DNA from: Candidatus Bathyarchaeota archaeon
Lineage (GTDB): Archaea > Thermoproteota > Bathyarchaeia > Bathyarchaeales > Bathycorpusculaceae
Direction of reading: 5' to 3'
DNA length: 64,000 nt
Assembly (NCBI GenBank): GCA_026414485.1
Contig: JAOAIX010000008.1
Span: 26,717-90,716, forward strand
Positions 43,295-52,199 of the stretch are shown here, one piece after another. Positions within the stretch are counted from its first letter, which is position 1. Each line of letters begins with the position of its first letter. Position numbers and translations under genes: made by a program. The notes beneath the pieces were generated by a model. The model saw only the letters and a program-made list of their open reading frames with translations, searched no databases and was not told the origin of the DNA.

Positions 43295-43769
43295 CTTCGC
43301 TTTTTTCTGTGTTAGAATGATGTTTTAAGCTTGTTTCTAGCTCCTCTCTAATGATTTCTATAACCTTTAAATGGTCTTCTAGATCTTTTTCTCCTTCTGG
43401 TAACTCTTGGTGTGCTTCAGTATATTCTTTCAATTTGTTTGCTATCTCGAGATAGGGATCAAGAGTTGTGGTTTCAAACATCCCTAAGTAGCCTAGAAGG
43501 AGTACTGTGTATATGGATTTTATTACGTTTTCTTTTGCTTGTTTTAACGTCCTATTAAACGATCCTCGGCTTAATTTCGCCTTTGTTAGCCGTAATCTGG
43601 CTTTTTCATCGTAATTTAGGTGTTTATCTGATATGTTTTCGGCTAAAAAATCAATGAGGAGCGTTTCAAGCTGTGTTTTTGTTAATTGGCTATTTTTTGC
43701 CAATATTTTTACTATGGGGTCGTTTAATGCTCCTTTTAACCAGATTTCTGTGGTTTCTTTTAGCTTCAT
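43290..43769 (-). CDS. Helical protein of unknown function
   Basis: The 159-residue protein is mostly alpha-helical and charged, with a central motif SRGSFNRTLKQAKENVIKSI and a hydrophobic YTVLLLGYLGMF helix (about residues 94-105). The C-terminal part is acidic (PEGEKDLEDHLKVIEIIREE). No family is recognised. It is transcribed in the same direction as the membrane-anchored winged-helix gene 244 bp downstream, and both lie between the two half-site clusters. This suggests a joint operon or function. Confidence 0.6.
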   Translation of the reverse strand: MKLKETTEIWLKGALNDPIVKILAKNSQLTKTQLETLLIDFLAENISDKHLNYDEKARLRLTKAKLSRGSFNRTLKQAKENVIKSIYTVLLLGYLGMFETTTLDPYLEIANKLKEYTEAHQELPEGEKDLEDHLKVIEIIREELETSLKHHSNTEKSEV

Positions 43770-44341
43770 TTTTTACATCTTCTCTTTCTTGAAAAAGAAT
43801 ACACTTTTGTATACGCGCTTTGGTTTTTAAGCTTGCCGCTGCTTAAAGTTGTTTTTAGCAAAGATAAAAGAGTTTAAAAAATAGTTATTATTGATATTTA
43901 GGATATTTTATACGTTTATTTCGGTTTTTGACTGAAATTTATGTCTTTTTTTGGTTAATTTTGTTATATTTAGGCTTTTATTTTTTTGTTTAACTTTGTT
44001 GCTTTGTGCGGTTTGGCGTCTTTATGTAAATTTCCTAATTTTTGTTTTCGCGATTATGAATTAATTTTGTTTTTCTTGTTTTGTTTTTAAACACAGATTT
44101 TTACGTTTAGGTTGCATTAAAAAAACAACTGTTACTCCTTAATGGCTGACGAATTTACTCAGTAAACACATGTGTGACATCACCTATGAAGTTAAATCAC
44201 GTATAAATCACGTGTGACAAACTGTGATTTGAATTAAAATCATGGGCTGTGATGCCTTTGTGATGCAGCGTGATTTGTGATACAATAAACCGGTTTTTTA
44301 TGAATCCAATCTTGTGCAACGTTGTTATTTAAAACTTGTTT
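43770..44341. other. AT-rich intergenic region with half-site cluster B
   Basis: The first 370 bp are strongly T-rich on the plus strand and hold no gene. The last part contains cluster B. The nitrilase gene reads toward it from the right. Nothing coding is supported. Confidence 0.5.
44170..44281. repeat. GTGAT/ATCAC half-site cluster B
   Basis: About eight GTGAT or ATCAC copies and two GTGAC in 112 bp, at 44179, 44196, 44207, 44224, 44249, 44260, 44270 and 44277. The motif and density match cluster A, 1.1 kb away. Copies are in both orientations, spaced about 7-25 bp apart. It lies just beyond the stop codon of the nitrilase gene, upstream of the helical protein gene. Confidence 0.7.
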
Positions 44342-45175
44342 TTAGATGTTTTCTGCTGCTTTTTTTAGCTTTTCGAAGAGTTCAGGACGTAAATCTCTCA
44401 ATGTGGGAATAAAGACCTCTGTGCCCCTTAAATCGTTGTAATTAACTTCACATATTATAAAGTCCTCTTCATCATACTTTGCCTTAATAATGATATCCCC
44501 TGTTGGGCCGATTAGTCGACTTCCTCCCCAAAATTGCAGGCCCTCTTGGACTCCAACAAGATTAACGTAAGCTAAAAATGCTGTGTTCTCCAGCGCTCTT
44601 GCTGCTGTTATAATCTCAAAATAGTTTTTTCGTACTGCAGGCGAAGCTGATATTGCCACAATAAGCTGTGCTCCTCTCAACCGGGCTAAGCGGGTGACTT
44701 CTGGGAAAAACAAATCATAGCAAATACATAGTCCTATTTTTCCTATAGGCGTCTCAAACGTTGCTGTGTCATATCCCGCACGAAAATACCTTTTCTCTTC
44801 AAACACACTGTGAGTTGGTAGATACATTTTTCGGTATTTTCCGATGAAGCCGTCAGGTCCCACTAAAACTGCTGTGTTGTAGAGTGTAGCTCTGGTTTTC
44901 TCGCTGACCTCAGGCATTCCGAAGATTATGTGCAAACCTGTTTTTTTGGAGAATTCCTCGATTTTTTGGGTTGAAGGTCCAGGAATTGTTTCTGATAGCT
45001 CATAGAGTTGATCTCTAGTAACATATCCTGTTAACGAAAGTTCAGGAAAAATTGCTAGGTCTGCGCCGTGAGTTTTTGCTTTAGCTGTAAGATTCTCTAT
45101 TTTCTTGAGGTTTGCTTTTTTGTTTTCTCTTTGTGTGCTCATTTGAATAAGTGCCAGCTTAATTTTTTCTTTCAT
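44342..45175 (-). CDS. Carbon-nitrogen hydrolase (nitrilase family)
   Basis: The 277-residue protein has the nitrilase catalytic set: glutamate in FPELSLTGYV (about residue 45), lysine in KYRKMYLPTH (about 115) and cysteine in IGLCICYDLFFPE (about 150). The exact substrate class (amidase, N-carbamoylputrescine or omega-amidase) cannot be told. It lies 18 bp downstream of nadE on the same strand. NAD synthetases that use glutamine have a fused nitrilase-like glutaminase domain, so a partnership with NadE is possible but unproven. Confidence 0.85.
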   Translation of the reverse strand: MKEKIKLALIQMSTQRENKKANLKKIENLTAKAKTHGADLAIFPELSLTGYVTRDQLYELSETIPGPSTQKIEEFSKKTGLHIIFGMPEVSEKTRATLYNTAVLVGPDGFIGKYRKMYLPTHSVFEEKRYFRAGYDTATFETPIGKIGLCICYDLFFPEVTRLARLRGAQLIVAISASPAVRKNYFEIITAARALENTAFLAYVNLVGVQEGLQFWGGSRLIGPTGDIIIKAKYDEEDFIICEVNYNDLRGTEVFIPTLRDLRPELFEKLKKAAENI

Positions 45176-45193
45176 TTTCTTCTTTCGCCTCCC

Positions 45194-46036
45194 CTAGTAT
45201 GTGCTACGTGGAAGCCTAAAATCTGCTCCCACTGTTCGGTATTCAAGTTTTGCAGTAAGGGGCATTCGTCTTTTGTGTTCTGCTGCCAACCATCTTGCCT
45301 TAACTTTTTCAACTTGTGCTGTCTCTAAACTTAATTCTTCTGCTATTTCCTGTGATTTCATGAAGTGTTCCAGTCCAAACAGAATTAAATCAAGTACTTC
45401 ATATTTGATTCCTAATTCTCCCTCTGCTGACTGTTCAGGCCAAAGCGCAGGCGTCGCAGGTTTTGTTGCTAACTCTTTTGGGATACCTAAGTGTTCCGCT
45501 AGTTTGCGCACTTGTGTCTTATACAAATCCATTATTGGTGATATGTCTGCAGCGACGTCTCCCCACTTAGTGAAGTACCCCATCATGGACTCCGATTTAT
45601 CGGAGCTTCCGCATACAATTTTGTTGAATCTGTTTGCGTGGTAGTAGAGGTAAATCATTCTGCTTCGGGCTTTTATATTGCCTTTACAAAGTTTGTCATT
45701 GGAGTCAAAAGAAGGGATGCTTCGGTAGAAGCCTTCTAAGGCTGGGGTGATGTCGCAAATTTGGGTTTTTATGCCAAATTTTTTCGCTACCAATTTGGCG
45801 TCTTCTATGTCTTTTGGATTATATGTTTCTTTTTCAGGCAAAATTAGTCCAAGCACACGTTCTCCTCCTATGGCTAGTGCAGAGAGTGCTGCGATGGTGT
45901 TGCTGTCTACGCCTCCAGATAAACCTAAAACTATTCCTGTGGTTTCTGTGCTTTCTACATATTGCCTGATGAAACGTGTAAGCCTTTTTTCAACGTCATT
46001 TAAGTCCATGTCTAGAACAGCAGGTGTCAGTTTCAT
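45194..46036 (-). CDS. nadE: NAD+ synthetase (ammonia-type)
   Basis: NadE amidates nicotinic acid adenine dinucleotide to NAD+ in an ATP-dependent reaction. The 280 residues have the PP-loop IVLGLSGGVDSNTIAALSAL near residue 40, VCGSSDKSESMMGYFTKWGD near 145 and the PATPALWPEQSAEGELGIKY segment. There is no glutaminase domain, so ammonia or a partner enzyme must supply nitrogen. The ATG at 46036 follows GTGA by 8 nt; a GTG at 46048 is less likely. Confidence 0.93.
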   Translation of the reverse strand: MKLTPAVLDMDLNDVEKRLTRFIRQYVESTETTGIVLGLSGGVDSNTIAALSALAIGGERVLGLILPEKETYNPKDIEDAKLVAKKFGIKTQICDITPALEGFYRSIPSFDSNDKLCKGNIKARSRMIYLYYHANRFNKIVCGSSDKSESMMGYFTKWGDVAADISPIMDLYKTQVRKLAEHLGIPKELATKPATPALWPEQSAEGELGIKYEVLDLILFGLEHFMKSQEIAEELSLETAQVEKVKARWLAAEHKRRMPLTAKLEYRTVGADFRLPRSTY

Positions 46037-46142
46037 TGTAAATTTCACGTTCCCAATGTTCTAATGGTTGTAGGCAAGTATTTAAGGGCAAGGATAAATA
46101 CTAAGGAACAATTAAATTTGCCGTTAAGGTTGTTGTTAAGAG

Positions 46143-46403
46143 ATGGGGCGAAGACGAAAGAAAGTTGTTCATATTCCAAAAAAGAAGTTACCAAAATTCT
46201 TCTCATGCCCCAAGTGTGGAAAGGAAACTGTTTGCGTCGAAATTCTGCGAGAGGAGACCCGTGCCGTTGTTGGTTGTAGCAGTTGTGGTTTGCAGGATGA
46301 GTTCCAAATAAAATCTGCGCAAAGTGAAATTGATGTCTATTGCCTTTTCACGGACAAAATTTATGGGGCTTCTCGCCGCTCACCTCCCGCTAAAGACGCT
46401 TAG
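46143..46403 (+). CDS. Elf1-like zinc-ribbon transcription elongation factor
   Basis: The 86-residue protein begins MGRRRKKVVHIPKKKLPKFF, with a basic patch, and has a zinc ribbon of the Elf1 type: SCPKCGKETV and CSSCGLQDEF. This matches archaeal Elf1 homologues, small transcription elongation factors that bind RNA polymerase. GGGP synthase follows 17 bp after it on the same strand. Confidence 0.88.
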   Translation: MGRRRKKVVHIPKKKLPKFFSCPKCGKETVCVEILREETRAVVGCSSCGLQDEFQIKSAQSEIDVYCLFTDKIYGASRRSPPAKDA

Positions 46404-46420
46404 ATAGGAATGATGTGTCC

Positions 46421-47176
46421 ATGCTTGGTCCTGTCGAAAGGTACTTGACAGATAAAATTAAAACTGATGGCTCTATTCACATGACTCTTATTGACCCTGA
46501 AAAAGTTACAGTTCAACAAGCTGCTTCAATTGCAGAGAACGCTAAAACCAGCGGTACTGCTGCCATTATGATTGGAGGCTCTACCTTTGTTTCGCAAGAG
46601 CACCTTGACAGGGTTGTAAAAACCATTAAAGAAACAGCAGTTGAACTCCCCACAATATTGTTTCCTAACAACATAACAGGGATAAGTCGTTACGCAGATG
46701 CCATCTGGTTTATGTCGTTGCTGAATTCTGTTGATCCATACTTTATTGTGGGCGCTCAAATTCTTGGGGCTCCCTTGATAAAAAAATTTGGGTTAGAACC
46801 CATACCTATGGGCTACGTTATAGTGGGTGAAGGAGGAACGGCGGGCATAGTTGGCAAAGCAATCCCTGTTCCCTACAATAAACCTGAACTTGCTGCAGCT
46901 CATGCTCTTGCGGGGCAATACTTGGGTATGCGTTTTATTTATCTTGAAGGGGGCTCTGGAGCCAAGAACCCTGTGCCTGCAGAAATGATTCGTGTGGTCA
47001 AGCATTTCTCTGATGCGTATTTAATTGTCGGTGGCGGGATAAGAACCAAAGAACAAGCAGTCACAGCATCTTCTGCTGGCGCGGACATAATTGTTACGGG
47101 GAATCTTGTGGAAACCGCAAATTCCACGCAGACAATTGCTGAAATAGCCACCAGCATCAAACGAACGCAGCAATAA
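46421..47176 (+). CDS. Geranylgeranylglyceryl phosphate synthase
   Basis: GGGPS makes the first ether bond of archaeal membrane lipids from sn-glycerol-1-phosphate and geranylgeranyl diphosphate. The 251-residue TIM barrel has HMTLIDPEKVTV near residue 20, MIGGSTFVSQEHL, FIYLEGGSGAKNPV near residue 170 and LIVGGGIRTKEQAV. The LEGGSGA and IVGGGIR segments bind phosphate. The ATG at 46421 is used, although a GTG two codons earlier is possible. It follows the Elf1-like gene. Confidence 0.93.
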   Translation: MLGPVERYLTDKIKTDGSIHMTLIDPEKVTVQQAASIAENAKTSGTAAIMIGGSTFVSQEHLDRVVKTIKETAVELPTILFPNNITGISRYADAIWFMSLLNSVDPYFIVGAQILGAPLIKKFGLEPIPMGYVIVGEGGTAGIVGKAIPVPYNKPELAAAHALAGQYLGMRFIYLEGGSGAKNPVPAEMIRVVKHFSDAYLIVGGGIRTKEQAVTASSAGADIIVTGNLVETANSTQTIAEIATSIKRTQQ

Positions 47177-47203
47177 ATGTTTAGTTGAATCTGCCTGAAT
47201 TAT

Positions 47204-47233
47204 CCCTTTCTTCTTTTTAGTTTTTATTTTTTT
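47204..47233 (+). terminator. T-rich probable terminator after GGGP synthase
   Basis: A pyrimidine-rich stretch with several T runs (CCCTTTCTTCTTTTT and TTTTTATTTTTTT) begins 28 bp after the stop codon. This is typical of archaeal transcription termination before the DP2 gene. Confidence 0.4.
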
Positions 47234-47289
47234 GTGTAAGGAAAGCCAAAATAAGTCTTGCTGTAACATTGCTTGTCGGGTAAGAGTAC

Positions 47290-50200
47290 ATGTCTTTTAA
47301 AATGAGCCCAAAATATCAAAGTTACGTTGAGTCGTTGGAGCATGAGCTTAATGTTATCTATAGACTCAGCGATATGGCGCGCGAAAAGGGCTTAGATCCT
47401 GATTTGAAAACTGAGTGCATAATTGCCCAAGACATCGCTGACCTTGTAGAAGGTCTTGTTGGGCCAAAAGGTGTCGCTGCCAGCATACGTGAGCTCAACA
47501 AAATGTTTGGTCGTGAAGAGATTGCTTTCAAGATTGCGGAACAGATTGTAGCTGGTAAATTCGGCAAGTTCGCTCCTGAAGCTGCGGCAGAACAAGCTAT
47601 CCGTACAGCTTTAGCTATTTTTACTGAGGGTTTAACTGCTGCTCCTATACAGGGAGTGGCTCAAGTAAAAATCAAAAGTAACCCTGATAATTCTCGTTAT
47701 TTGGCCATCTATTTTGCAGGGCCTATACGCTCTGCAGGTGGCACAGATCAAGCCCTTACGCTGGTTGTTGGAGATTTTGTGCGACGACAACTTGGCTTGG
47801 ATCGCTACAAGCCTACAGAGGAAGAACTGGCGCGTTTTGTTGAGGAGCTTCGAGTCTACGAACGTTCCGTAGGGCGTTTTCAATATCATATTCCGGATGA
47901 AGAATTAAAAAAAGCCCTAACTTTGCTTCCTGTGGAGGTTACAGGCACAGAATCTGACCCTGTAGAAGTTTCTTCCTACCGTAACCTTCCCCGCGTGGAA
48001 ACTAACCGAGTTCGAGGGGGTGCTTTGAGAGTGGTGAACGACGGCATCGTGGGACGTGCCCTCAAAGTGTTGGTGATTATAGAGAAGTTGGGGTTTCAAG
48101 GTTGGGAGTGGCTGCGGGACTTCAAAAAGAAATCTGAAGAAAAAAAGTCTGGAGGCTTCATGGATGACGTTATTGCTGGGCGACCGATTTTCGCTTTTCC
48201 CTCACGGCGCGGGGGCTTCAGGCTAAGATACGGCAGATCTAGAAACACAGGTTTATCTGCAGTTGGTATTCATCCAGCCACAATGCTGGTGGTGGAAAAT
48301 TTCCTTGCGGCAGGTACCCAACTTCGATTGGAGCTTCCAGGCAAAGGTGGTGTTACGGTGCCTGTGGACTCTCTTGAACCGCCTGTAGTTTGTCTAAAAG
48401 ACGGTTCTGTGGTGAGGGTTTCGCTTGAAAATTTTAAGGATGTAAAAGATAAGGTTGCCAAGATTTTGTTTCTTGGCGACATTCTGATAAGTTTTGGTGA
48501 TTTCCTCTACACTAACAAGGCTTTGCCGCCTTCAGGCTATGTGGAAGAGTGGTGGGTTAAAGACGTCAACGCTGCTCTCAAAAACAGTTTTGGTGGTGAT
48601 GTTGCCAAGGCAGCTGAGGCGGCACGAATTTCGGTTATGAAGTTACATACTCTGTTGCAGGATCCTTTTCACGTAGCTTTCACTGTGGAAGAGGCTTTTA
48701 GGTTGTCTGAGACGTTGCGTGTGCCTTTGCATCCGCGTTTCACGTTTTTTTGGGCCAATCTTTCCTCGGTGCAGGAAGTTGTTTTGTTGAAAGAGTGGTT
48801 AACGCGCGCTGAGGTTATGTGGGAAGGTTCTTCTGTTTGTAGAATTATTGGTCCCGTAGACCAAAATGTGGCTGCGGTTTTGCGGAAAATTTTTGCGCCT
48901 CACACGTTTTTTGATGGACGCCTTGTAGTAGTAGGCGCCGACGCTCATATATTGGCTTTAACTCTTGGTTACGGCTCTTCAAGAGTTTTAGACGCTTCTG
49001 TTGATGGTTCAGTGTTTAAGGCGCTCAGTTTGTTGGCTGGTGTTGAAGTGAAAGATAAGGCCCCTACGTTTGTGGGGGCTCGAATGGGTAGGCCTGAGAA
49101 AGCCAAACGCCGAGAAATGAAGCCTTTAGTTCATGTGCTTTTCCCTGTCGGCCTAGCAGGCGGCTCTCATAGAGACTTACTGGAGGCTGGCAAAAAAGGT
49201 CCTGTTTTTGTTGAGGTAGTTAAACGTAAATGTCCTGTCTGCAAAACATACACTTTTCGTGTAAAATGTGCCTCCTGCAGATGTGAAACAGTTGCAGAGC
49301 GATGTTGCCCTCGCTGTGGGCGGCCTTTAAAAGAGACTGAGTGTTCGCAGTGTAAAGCTGAAGGTGTTCCATATCAACGTCAACCCCTAAATTTCAAGGA
49401 AATCCTTGAGGAAGCTTCAAGAAATCTTGGGGTTCCATTACCTAAACAGTTGAGGGGTGTTAAGGGCTTAACAAATGAGGATAAAACTCCTGAAATTCTT
49501 GAAAAAGGAATACTTCGTGCAAAATACGAGTTGTCTGTCTATAAGGACGGCACCATTAGATTTGACGCCACCAATGCGCCGTTGACGCATATTAAGCCTA
49601 GCGAAATTGGAGTTTCAGTTGACAAGCTTCGGCAACTTGGTTACACCCATGATGTTTACGGTGCGCCTTTAACTGACCCTGAGCAGGTTTTGGAGCTTAA
49701 AATTCAAGATGTAGTGATTCCAAAGAATGCTGCTGAATACTTTGTTCGAGTAGCTAACTTCTTAGACGCTTTGCTGGTTAAAGTTTACAATTTGCCCAGC
49801 TACTACAACGTAAAAACTCCTGAAGAACTTGTTGGGCATTTAATTATGGGTCTGGCTCCTCACACATGTGCCTGTATTCTGGGAAGAGTTATCGGGTTCA
49901 CAGATTTGAAGGTCATATATGCTCATCCTATTTGGCATTCTGCTAAGCGCCGTGACTGTGATGGTGACGAGGACGCTATAATGCTGGCTTTAGATACTCT
50001 AATTAACTTTTCACGCCGTTATTTACCTGCCCAGATAGGTGGAATTATGGATGCACCCTTGCTTCTTATACCGTTTGTTAACACAAAAGAGGTTCAGAGG
50101 CAAGCTCATGACTTTGATGTTGATGCTTCTTACCCGCTTGAATTTTACCAGCGTACCCTCGACAAAGCTGAAGCTAAACAAGTTAGCCCAATTATGGACG

Positions 50201-50709
50201 TCATTAGTCACAGATTAGGGACAGAAGCTCAGTTTGAAGGCTTCTACTACACGACACCTGTGTCAAATATTAACATGGGCAACAGGGAAAGTAGTTATAA
50301 ACAGTTCAAGTCTATGATTGAAAAATTGAATTTACAGCTTGAACTGGGAGAGAAAATTGAAGCCGTCGACGTTCGACAAGTAGCACTTAAAGTTTTGACT
50401 ACTCACTTCATCCGGGATATCTCGGGAAACCTTCGTGCCTTCTCCACACAGGCTTTCAGATGTAAATCGTGCAACAAACGCTTTCGTAGGTTACCTTTAC
50501 TGGGCAAGTGTCCCTATTGTGGTGGTCAATTCACTTTAACGGTTTACCGTGGGGGCATCGAGAAATACTTGGATGCCGCTCAGCAGCTTGTTGACAAATA
50601 TGGGCTTCCAAAATATTACACTCAAAGAATCATGTTGATAAAAGATGAAATTCACTCCATGTTTGATAACAAAAAACCCAAGCAAGCCAGTCTGTTTGAC
50701 TTTGCGTAA
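47290..50709 (+). CDS. polC: DNA polymerase D large subunit (DP2)
   Basis: DP2 is the catalytic subunit of archaeal polymerase D. The 1139-residue protein has YLAIYFAGPIRSAGGTDQAL near residue 140, SRRGGFRLRYGRSRNTG near 308, a CPVCKTYTFRVKC...CCPRC zinc region near 650 and the catalytic KRRDCDGDEDAIMLALD near residue 890. A C-terminal zinc motif CKSCNKRFRRLPLLGKCPYC (about 1060) completes it. It is uninterrupted at the catalytic site, where some archaeal DP2 genes carry an intein. The DP1 gene is about 8 kb to the left. Confidence 0.97.
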   Translation: MSFKMSPKYQSYVESLEHELNVIYRLSDMAREKGLDPDLKTECIIAQDIADLVEGLVGPKGVAASIRELNKMFGREEIAFKIAEQIVAGKFGKFAPEAAAEQAIRTALAIFTEGLTAAPIQGVAQVKIKSNPDNSRYLAIYFAGPIRSAGGTDQALTLVVGDFVRRQLGLDRYKPTEEELARFVEELRVYERSVGRFQYHIPDEELKKALTLLPVEVTGTESDPVEVSSYRNLPRVETNRVRGGALRVVNDGIVGRALKVLVIIEKLGFQGWEWLRDFKKKSEEKKSGGFMDDVIAGRPIFAFPSRRGGFRLRYGRSRNTGLSAVGIHPATMLVVENFLAAGTQLRLELPGKGGVTVPVDSLEPPVVCLKDGSVVRVSLENFKDVKDKVAKILFLGDILISFGDFLYTNKALPPSGYVEEWWVKDVNAALKNSFGGDVAKAAEAARISVMKLHTLLQDPFHVAFTVEEAFRLSETLRVPLHPRFTFFWANLSSVQEVVLLKEWLTRAEVMWEGSSVCRIIGPVDQNVAAVLRKIFAPHTFFDGRLVVVGADAHILALTLGYGSSRVLDASVDGSVFKALSLLAGVEVKDKAPTFVGARMGRPEKAKRREMKPLVHVLFPVGLAGGSHRDLLEAGKKGPVFVEVVKRKCPVCKTYTFRVKCASCRCETVAERCCPRCGRPLKETECSQCKAEGVPYQRQPLNFKEILEEASRNLGVPLPKQLRGVKGLTNEDKTPEILEKGILRAKYELSVYKDGTIRFDATNAPLTHIKPSEIGVSVDKLRQLGYTHDVYGAPLTDPEQVLELKIQDVVIPKNAAEYFVRVANFLDALLVKVYNLPSYYNVKTPEELVGHLIMGLAPHTCACILGRVIGFTDLKVIYAHPIWHSAKRRDCDGDEDAIMLALDTLINFSRRYLPAQIGGIMDAPLLLIPFVNTKEVQRQAHDFDVDASYPLEFYQRTLDKAEAKQVSPIMDVISHRLGTEAQFEGFYYTTPVSNINMGNRESSYKQFKSMIEKLNLQLELGEKIEAVDVRQVALKVLTTHFIRDISGNLRAFSTQAFRCKSCNKRFRRLPLLGKCPYCGGQFTLTVYRGGIEKYLDAAQQLVDKYGLPKYYTQRIMLIKDEIHSMFDNKKPKQASLFDFA

Positions 50710-50742
50710 GCTTAAAGCTCACCGACCCACAAATTTATAGTT

Positions 50743-51021
50743 GTGGTGAATCCCATTAAGGAGACTTACCATCCAAACGCTTTTCTTCACAGTGTGAAGA
50801 GTGTAAAAAGTGGTTTAGTTGCCCGAACAAAAATTCTAGCAATTCTAGAGGTTGTGCCCTATAGCGCAGCAGGGGCCCTTGCCCAGAAGGCTGGTCTTTC
50901 TTATGTTGTGGTGTTGCATCATTTACGGTTGCTGGAAGGGGAAGGTATTGTTCGCCGTAAATCAAAGCGACCTTACTTGTGGGAGTTAACAGGGGCAGGG
51001 CAAAAACGTTTGGTTGATTAA
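50743..51021 (+). CDS. Small winged-helix regulator
   Basis: The 92-residue protein is a winged helix of the ArsR/MarR-like type: RTKILAILEVVPYSAAGALA, the recognition helix AGLSYVVVLHHLRLLEGEGI and the wing IVRRKSKRPYLWELT. There are no cysteine or histidine metal sites like those in ArsR sensors. It is 33 bp downstream of the DP2 stop codon and may share its transcript. The target genes are unknown. Confidence 0.78.
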   Translation: MVNPIKETYHPNAFLHSVKSVKSGLVARTKILAILEVVPYSAAGALAQKAGLSYVVVLHHLRLLEGEGIVRRKSKRPYLWELTGAGQKRLVD

Positions 51022-51305
51022 AATGTGCACTGACAGGGTGAACTGTTGCATTTTGGGCATTTGTGTGGGTATTTATCTAATGCAGCTTTTTCTAGATCTA
51101 CCTTTAGGATGTTTGCTAGTGATGCAAGCCATGCTATGACGTCAGCGAATTCTTTTTCTATTGCTTCTTTATCTGAACCCTCTAAGGCTTCGCCTAGTTC
51201 GTGGACTTCGTCAACTAGCCAATTATAAGTGCCTTTTAAGCCTCTTTCTGAGTCTCGGTGGAAATAGAGTTGCTTCATCATTTGTTGAAATTCGTGTACG
51301 TGCAT
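51018..51305 (-). CDS. MazG-like nucleotide pyrophosphohydrolase
   Basis: The 95-residue protein has the MazG pattern EVHELGEALEGSDKEAIEKE and EFADVIAWLASLANILKV, in which acidic residues bind Mg2+. MazG enzymes hydrolyse nucleoside triphosphates and clean the dNTP pool. A C-terminal CPKCNSSPCQC metal motif is added after the core. It is convergent with and overlaps the preceding winged-helix gene by 4 bp. Confidence 0.82.
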   Translation of the reverse strand: MHVHEFQQMMKQLYFHRDSERGLKGTYNWLVDEVHELGEALEGSDKEAIEKEFADVIAWLASLANILKVDLEKAALDKYPHKCPKCNSSPCQCTF

Positions 51306-51485
51306 TTTTAATACCTCTGTTAGAGTTGCCTTTTCTGGCTATATTATGATTTAGTTTTGTCTTTCTTTTCGTTCGTGGAGTAAAATTAAACGTTTGCCCA
51401 GAGGAGGGAGAGTTGGAGAGTGCGCAAACTTAATAATCAAGTAAACAATAGCATACTGTCACTCTTTCAAGAGAGATGACTGAAC

Positions 51486-51647
51486 ATGAGTAGGAAGCGC
51501 AAAGAGCAAGGTCCAATGCCTGCTGGCAGCGCAGGGCTGTTAAGATTCTTTGAAGAAGAAACAGAAGGAGTTAAAATTAGACCTGAGCTGCTGATGGTTG
51601 CCGCAATTTCTTTAATAGTTGTTTCTGTTCTGGCAAAACTTTTCTAA
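51486..51647 (+). CDS. secG: Preprotein translocase subunit SecG (Sec61-beta)
   Basis: This 53-residue protein reads MSRKRKEQGPMPAGSAGLLR, FFEEETEGVKIRPELLMVAA and one C-terminal membrane helix. The pattern MPAGSAGLLRFFEEE is typical of archaeal Sec61-beta. It completes the SecYEG channel. It is too short for routine gene finders but has clear family character. It overlaps the 3' end of the Lsm gene by 4 bp (convergent). Confidence 0.93.
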   Translation: MSRKRKEQGPMPAGSAGLLRFFEEETEGVKIRPELLMVAAISLIVVSVLAKLF

Positions 51648-51949
51648 AAACCTTCTTTTCCCCGTCTTTGGGGGGACGAATGCATAACTTCTATTCTTTG
51701 AACCGAATGTAGGTTCAGAAATATTTCGCTTCTTTCTTCGCGGCTTGCAACTTGGGGTATAGGTTGAGCTATAGTTGATCTTAGAACAATGGCTTCTGCG
51801 TCTGAAAGCCAAATTCCTGAGGGTTGATTTGTTACCGCCATCAAGGTGCCTTCAAAACCGTAAGCGGGGTCTAGAATAACTCTGATTTTTTTGCCCACAT
51901 TGCGTTCCAGCATCTGAAATATCGATGGGGGCAATTCCTGTTCAGGCAT
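51644..51949 (-). CDS. Lsm-like RNA-binding protein
   Basis: The 101-residue protein has an Sm-like barrel: VGKKIRVILDPAYGFEGTLM for strands 1-2 and PSGIWLSDAEAIVLRST for strands 3-4. The last strand is SEIFLNLHSVQRIEVMH. Sm1 and Sm2 motifs are diverged compared with typical SmAP1. It is likely an archaeal Lsm variant that binds RNA. It is convergent with secG. Confidence 0.75.
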   Translation of the reverse strand: MPEQELPPSIFQMLERNVGKKIRVILDPAYGFEGTLMAVTNQPSGIWLSDAEAIVLRSTIAQPIPQVASREERSEIFLNLHSVQRIEVMHSSPQRRGKEGF

Positions 51950-52199
51950 ATGGTTCGCAAACAGTATACATACTCATCTTACGATAAAACACTTCTCCCT
52001 CTAAAGTTGGGTTATTTTTATGTTAAATTAGTTTTTACTTCTGCTTTTTTTGGCTTTTTCTTTAATTTATTTATGTTAAATTTTGGGTCCTCTTTTTCTC
52101 TGGTTATCTGAAATGTGTGTTTCGTGTTCCAAATCTTGACTTTGCTTTAGCTAGCCTTTAATAGGAATCCTTTATCTCATACTGAATTCGTCTGAGCTG

